Positions 51,267 to 51,391 of a stretch of 51,391 nucleotides of DNA are shown piece after piece. Position 1 is the stretch's first letter. Every line of letters begins with the position of its first letter. This stretch comes from Deltaproteobacteria bacterium (lineage in GTDB: Bacteria; Desulfobacterota; Syntrophia; Syntrophales; Smithellaceae). The stretch is taken from assembly GCA_022710585.1 (NCBI GenBank), contig JAKLGV010000023.1, positions 1 to 51,391 of the forward strand. Direction: 5' to 3'. The notes beneath the pieces are model-generated. The model was not told where the DNA came from, made no database searches, and saw only the letters and a program-made list of their open reading frames with translations. The position numbers and the translations under genes were made by a program.

Positions 51267-51391
51267 CGTTGCCTCATTAATAAATGTTACCGAAAGAAGA
51301 GCGAGTGGAGAGAACGTTGCCTCATAAAAGATGTTACCGAAGCCGGGTAATCTTTTTGAGCTTCATTTGTATCATAGTGTTTAACTCAAAA
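51267..51391 (-). mobile_element. Right-hand IS end (partial)
   Basis: Two inverted copies of the terminal motif lie at 51267-51292 and 51315-51340, followed by the tail of a minus-strand transposase. The motif reads TTGCCTCA, variable bases, TGTTACCGA, the reverse complement of the left copies. It faces the window with the transposase 3' end, whereas the left element faces it with the 5' end, so both copies lie in the same orientation. Confidence 0.75.
51334..51391 (-). CDS. Transposase C-terminal 18 residues (partial)
   Basis: Read on the minus strand from the window edge: FELNTMIQMKLKKITRLR then TAA at 51334-51336. This basic tail fits the end of the same transposase whose N-terminus is at 1-134. 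The stop codon lies inside the inner terminal motif. Only 18 residues are visible, so the identification relies on the motifs and the left-hand copy. Confidence 0.6.
   Translation of the reverse strand, partial: FELNTMIQMKLKKITRLR

Noticed and set aside
1..51391. CRISPR array or phage module
   Set aside because: No regularly spaced repeat array, Cas gene or phage structural gene was seen in any part of the window; the 25-bp pair at 12124 is only two copies.

Overview
The window looks like chromosomal DNA of an anaerobic, fatty-acid-degrading deltaproteobacterium (Desulfobacterota). A Syntrophales member such as Smithella or Syntrophus would fit. This rests on gene content (two beta-oxidation gene sets, LpxC next to DUF4390 and an NtrY/NtrX pair, HD-GYP and PAS signalling, GT39, CFI-box and Cthe_2159 families) and on memory of the families; no database was consulted.

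Layout. (1) 1-233 is the end of an insertion sequence: the transposase N-terminus on the minus strand plus two terminal motifs. The matching opposite end, with the transposase C-terminus and two inverted motifs, lies at 51269-51391. The window is therefore bounded by two same-orientation copies of one IS family, which may simply be where an assembly contig broke. (2) 358-5211 is a plus-strand run: a secreted stand-alone protein resembling a protease pro-region, a reprolysin-type metalloprotease with a CFI-box C-terminus, an adhesin-E-like protein, a DUF3592 membrane protein and a methyltransferase/GT2 fusion. A convergent GT39 glycosyltransferase follows. (3) 7138-15527 is fatty-acid oxidation: a TetR regulator with its own promoter/operator, a FadN-type dehydrogenase-hydratase, a thiolase, tRNA-Val(CAC), a second thiolase and a FadB/FadJ-type hydratase-dehydrogenase, closed by a strong terminator. 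(4) 15641-20573 is signalling: a receiver-PASx4-HD-GYP protein, a cyclic-nucleotide-binding protein, a PAS protein with a HEPN-like tail and a DUF6812-like protein; three of these units have very similar promoters. (5) 20802-31183 is core: an SDR, yebC, ruvC-ruvA-ruvB, a second SDR, lpxC behind a candidate sigma-54 promoter, DUF4390, ntrY and ntrX. (6) 31195-37999 is a minus-strand housekeeping cluster read as fmt, rsmB, an MBL hydrolase, purC, dnaJ, a DUF3568 lipoprotein and a flippase-like membrane protein. (7) 37998-42626 holds an MFS transporter, two lipoproteins (one with ankyrin repeats), a radical SAM protein, an unrecognised 168-residue protein and DUF3788. (8) 42822-50367 is a cell-envelope module: a VTC-type polyphosphate polymerase domain protein, DUF4956, an outer-membrane barrel, a Cthe_2159-type beta-helix lipoprotein and a Spy/CpxP-like protein. 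It lies divergent from a BaeS/BaeR-like two-component system. (9) A crotonase gene with its own promoter ends three bases before the right-hand IS motif.

Best candidates for something new. The first is the envelope module in (8): a nearly identical 40-bp control element (35/40 matches) lies upstream of two of its genes, each at the same position relative to a conserved -10-like sequence, which makes control by the adjacent BaeR-like regulator a testable proposal. The second is the split pro-region/metalloprotease pair at 358-2736. The third is the PAS-HEPN-like fusion at 19100-20044.
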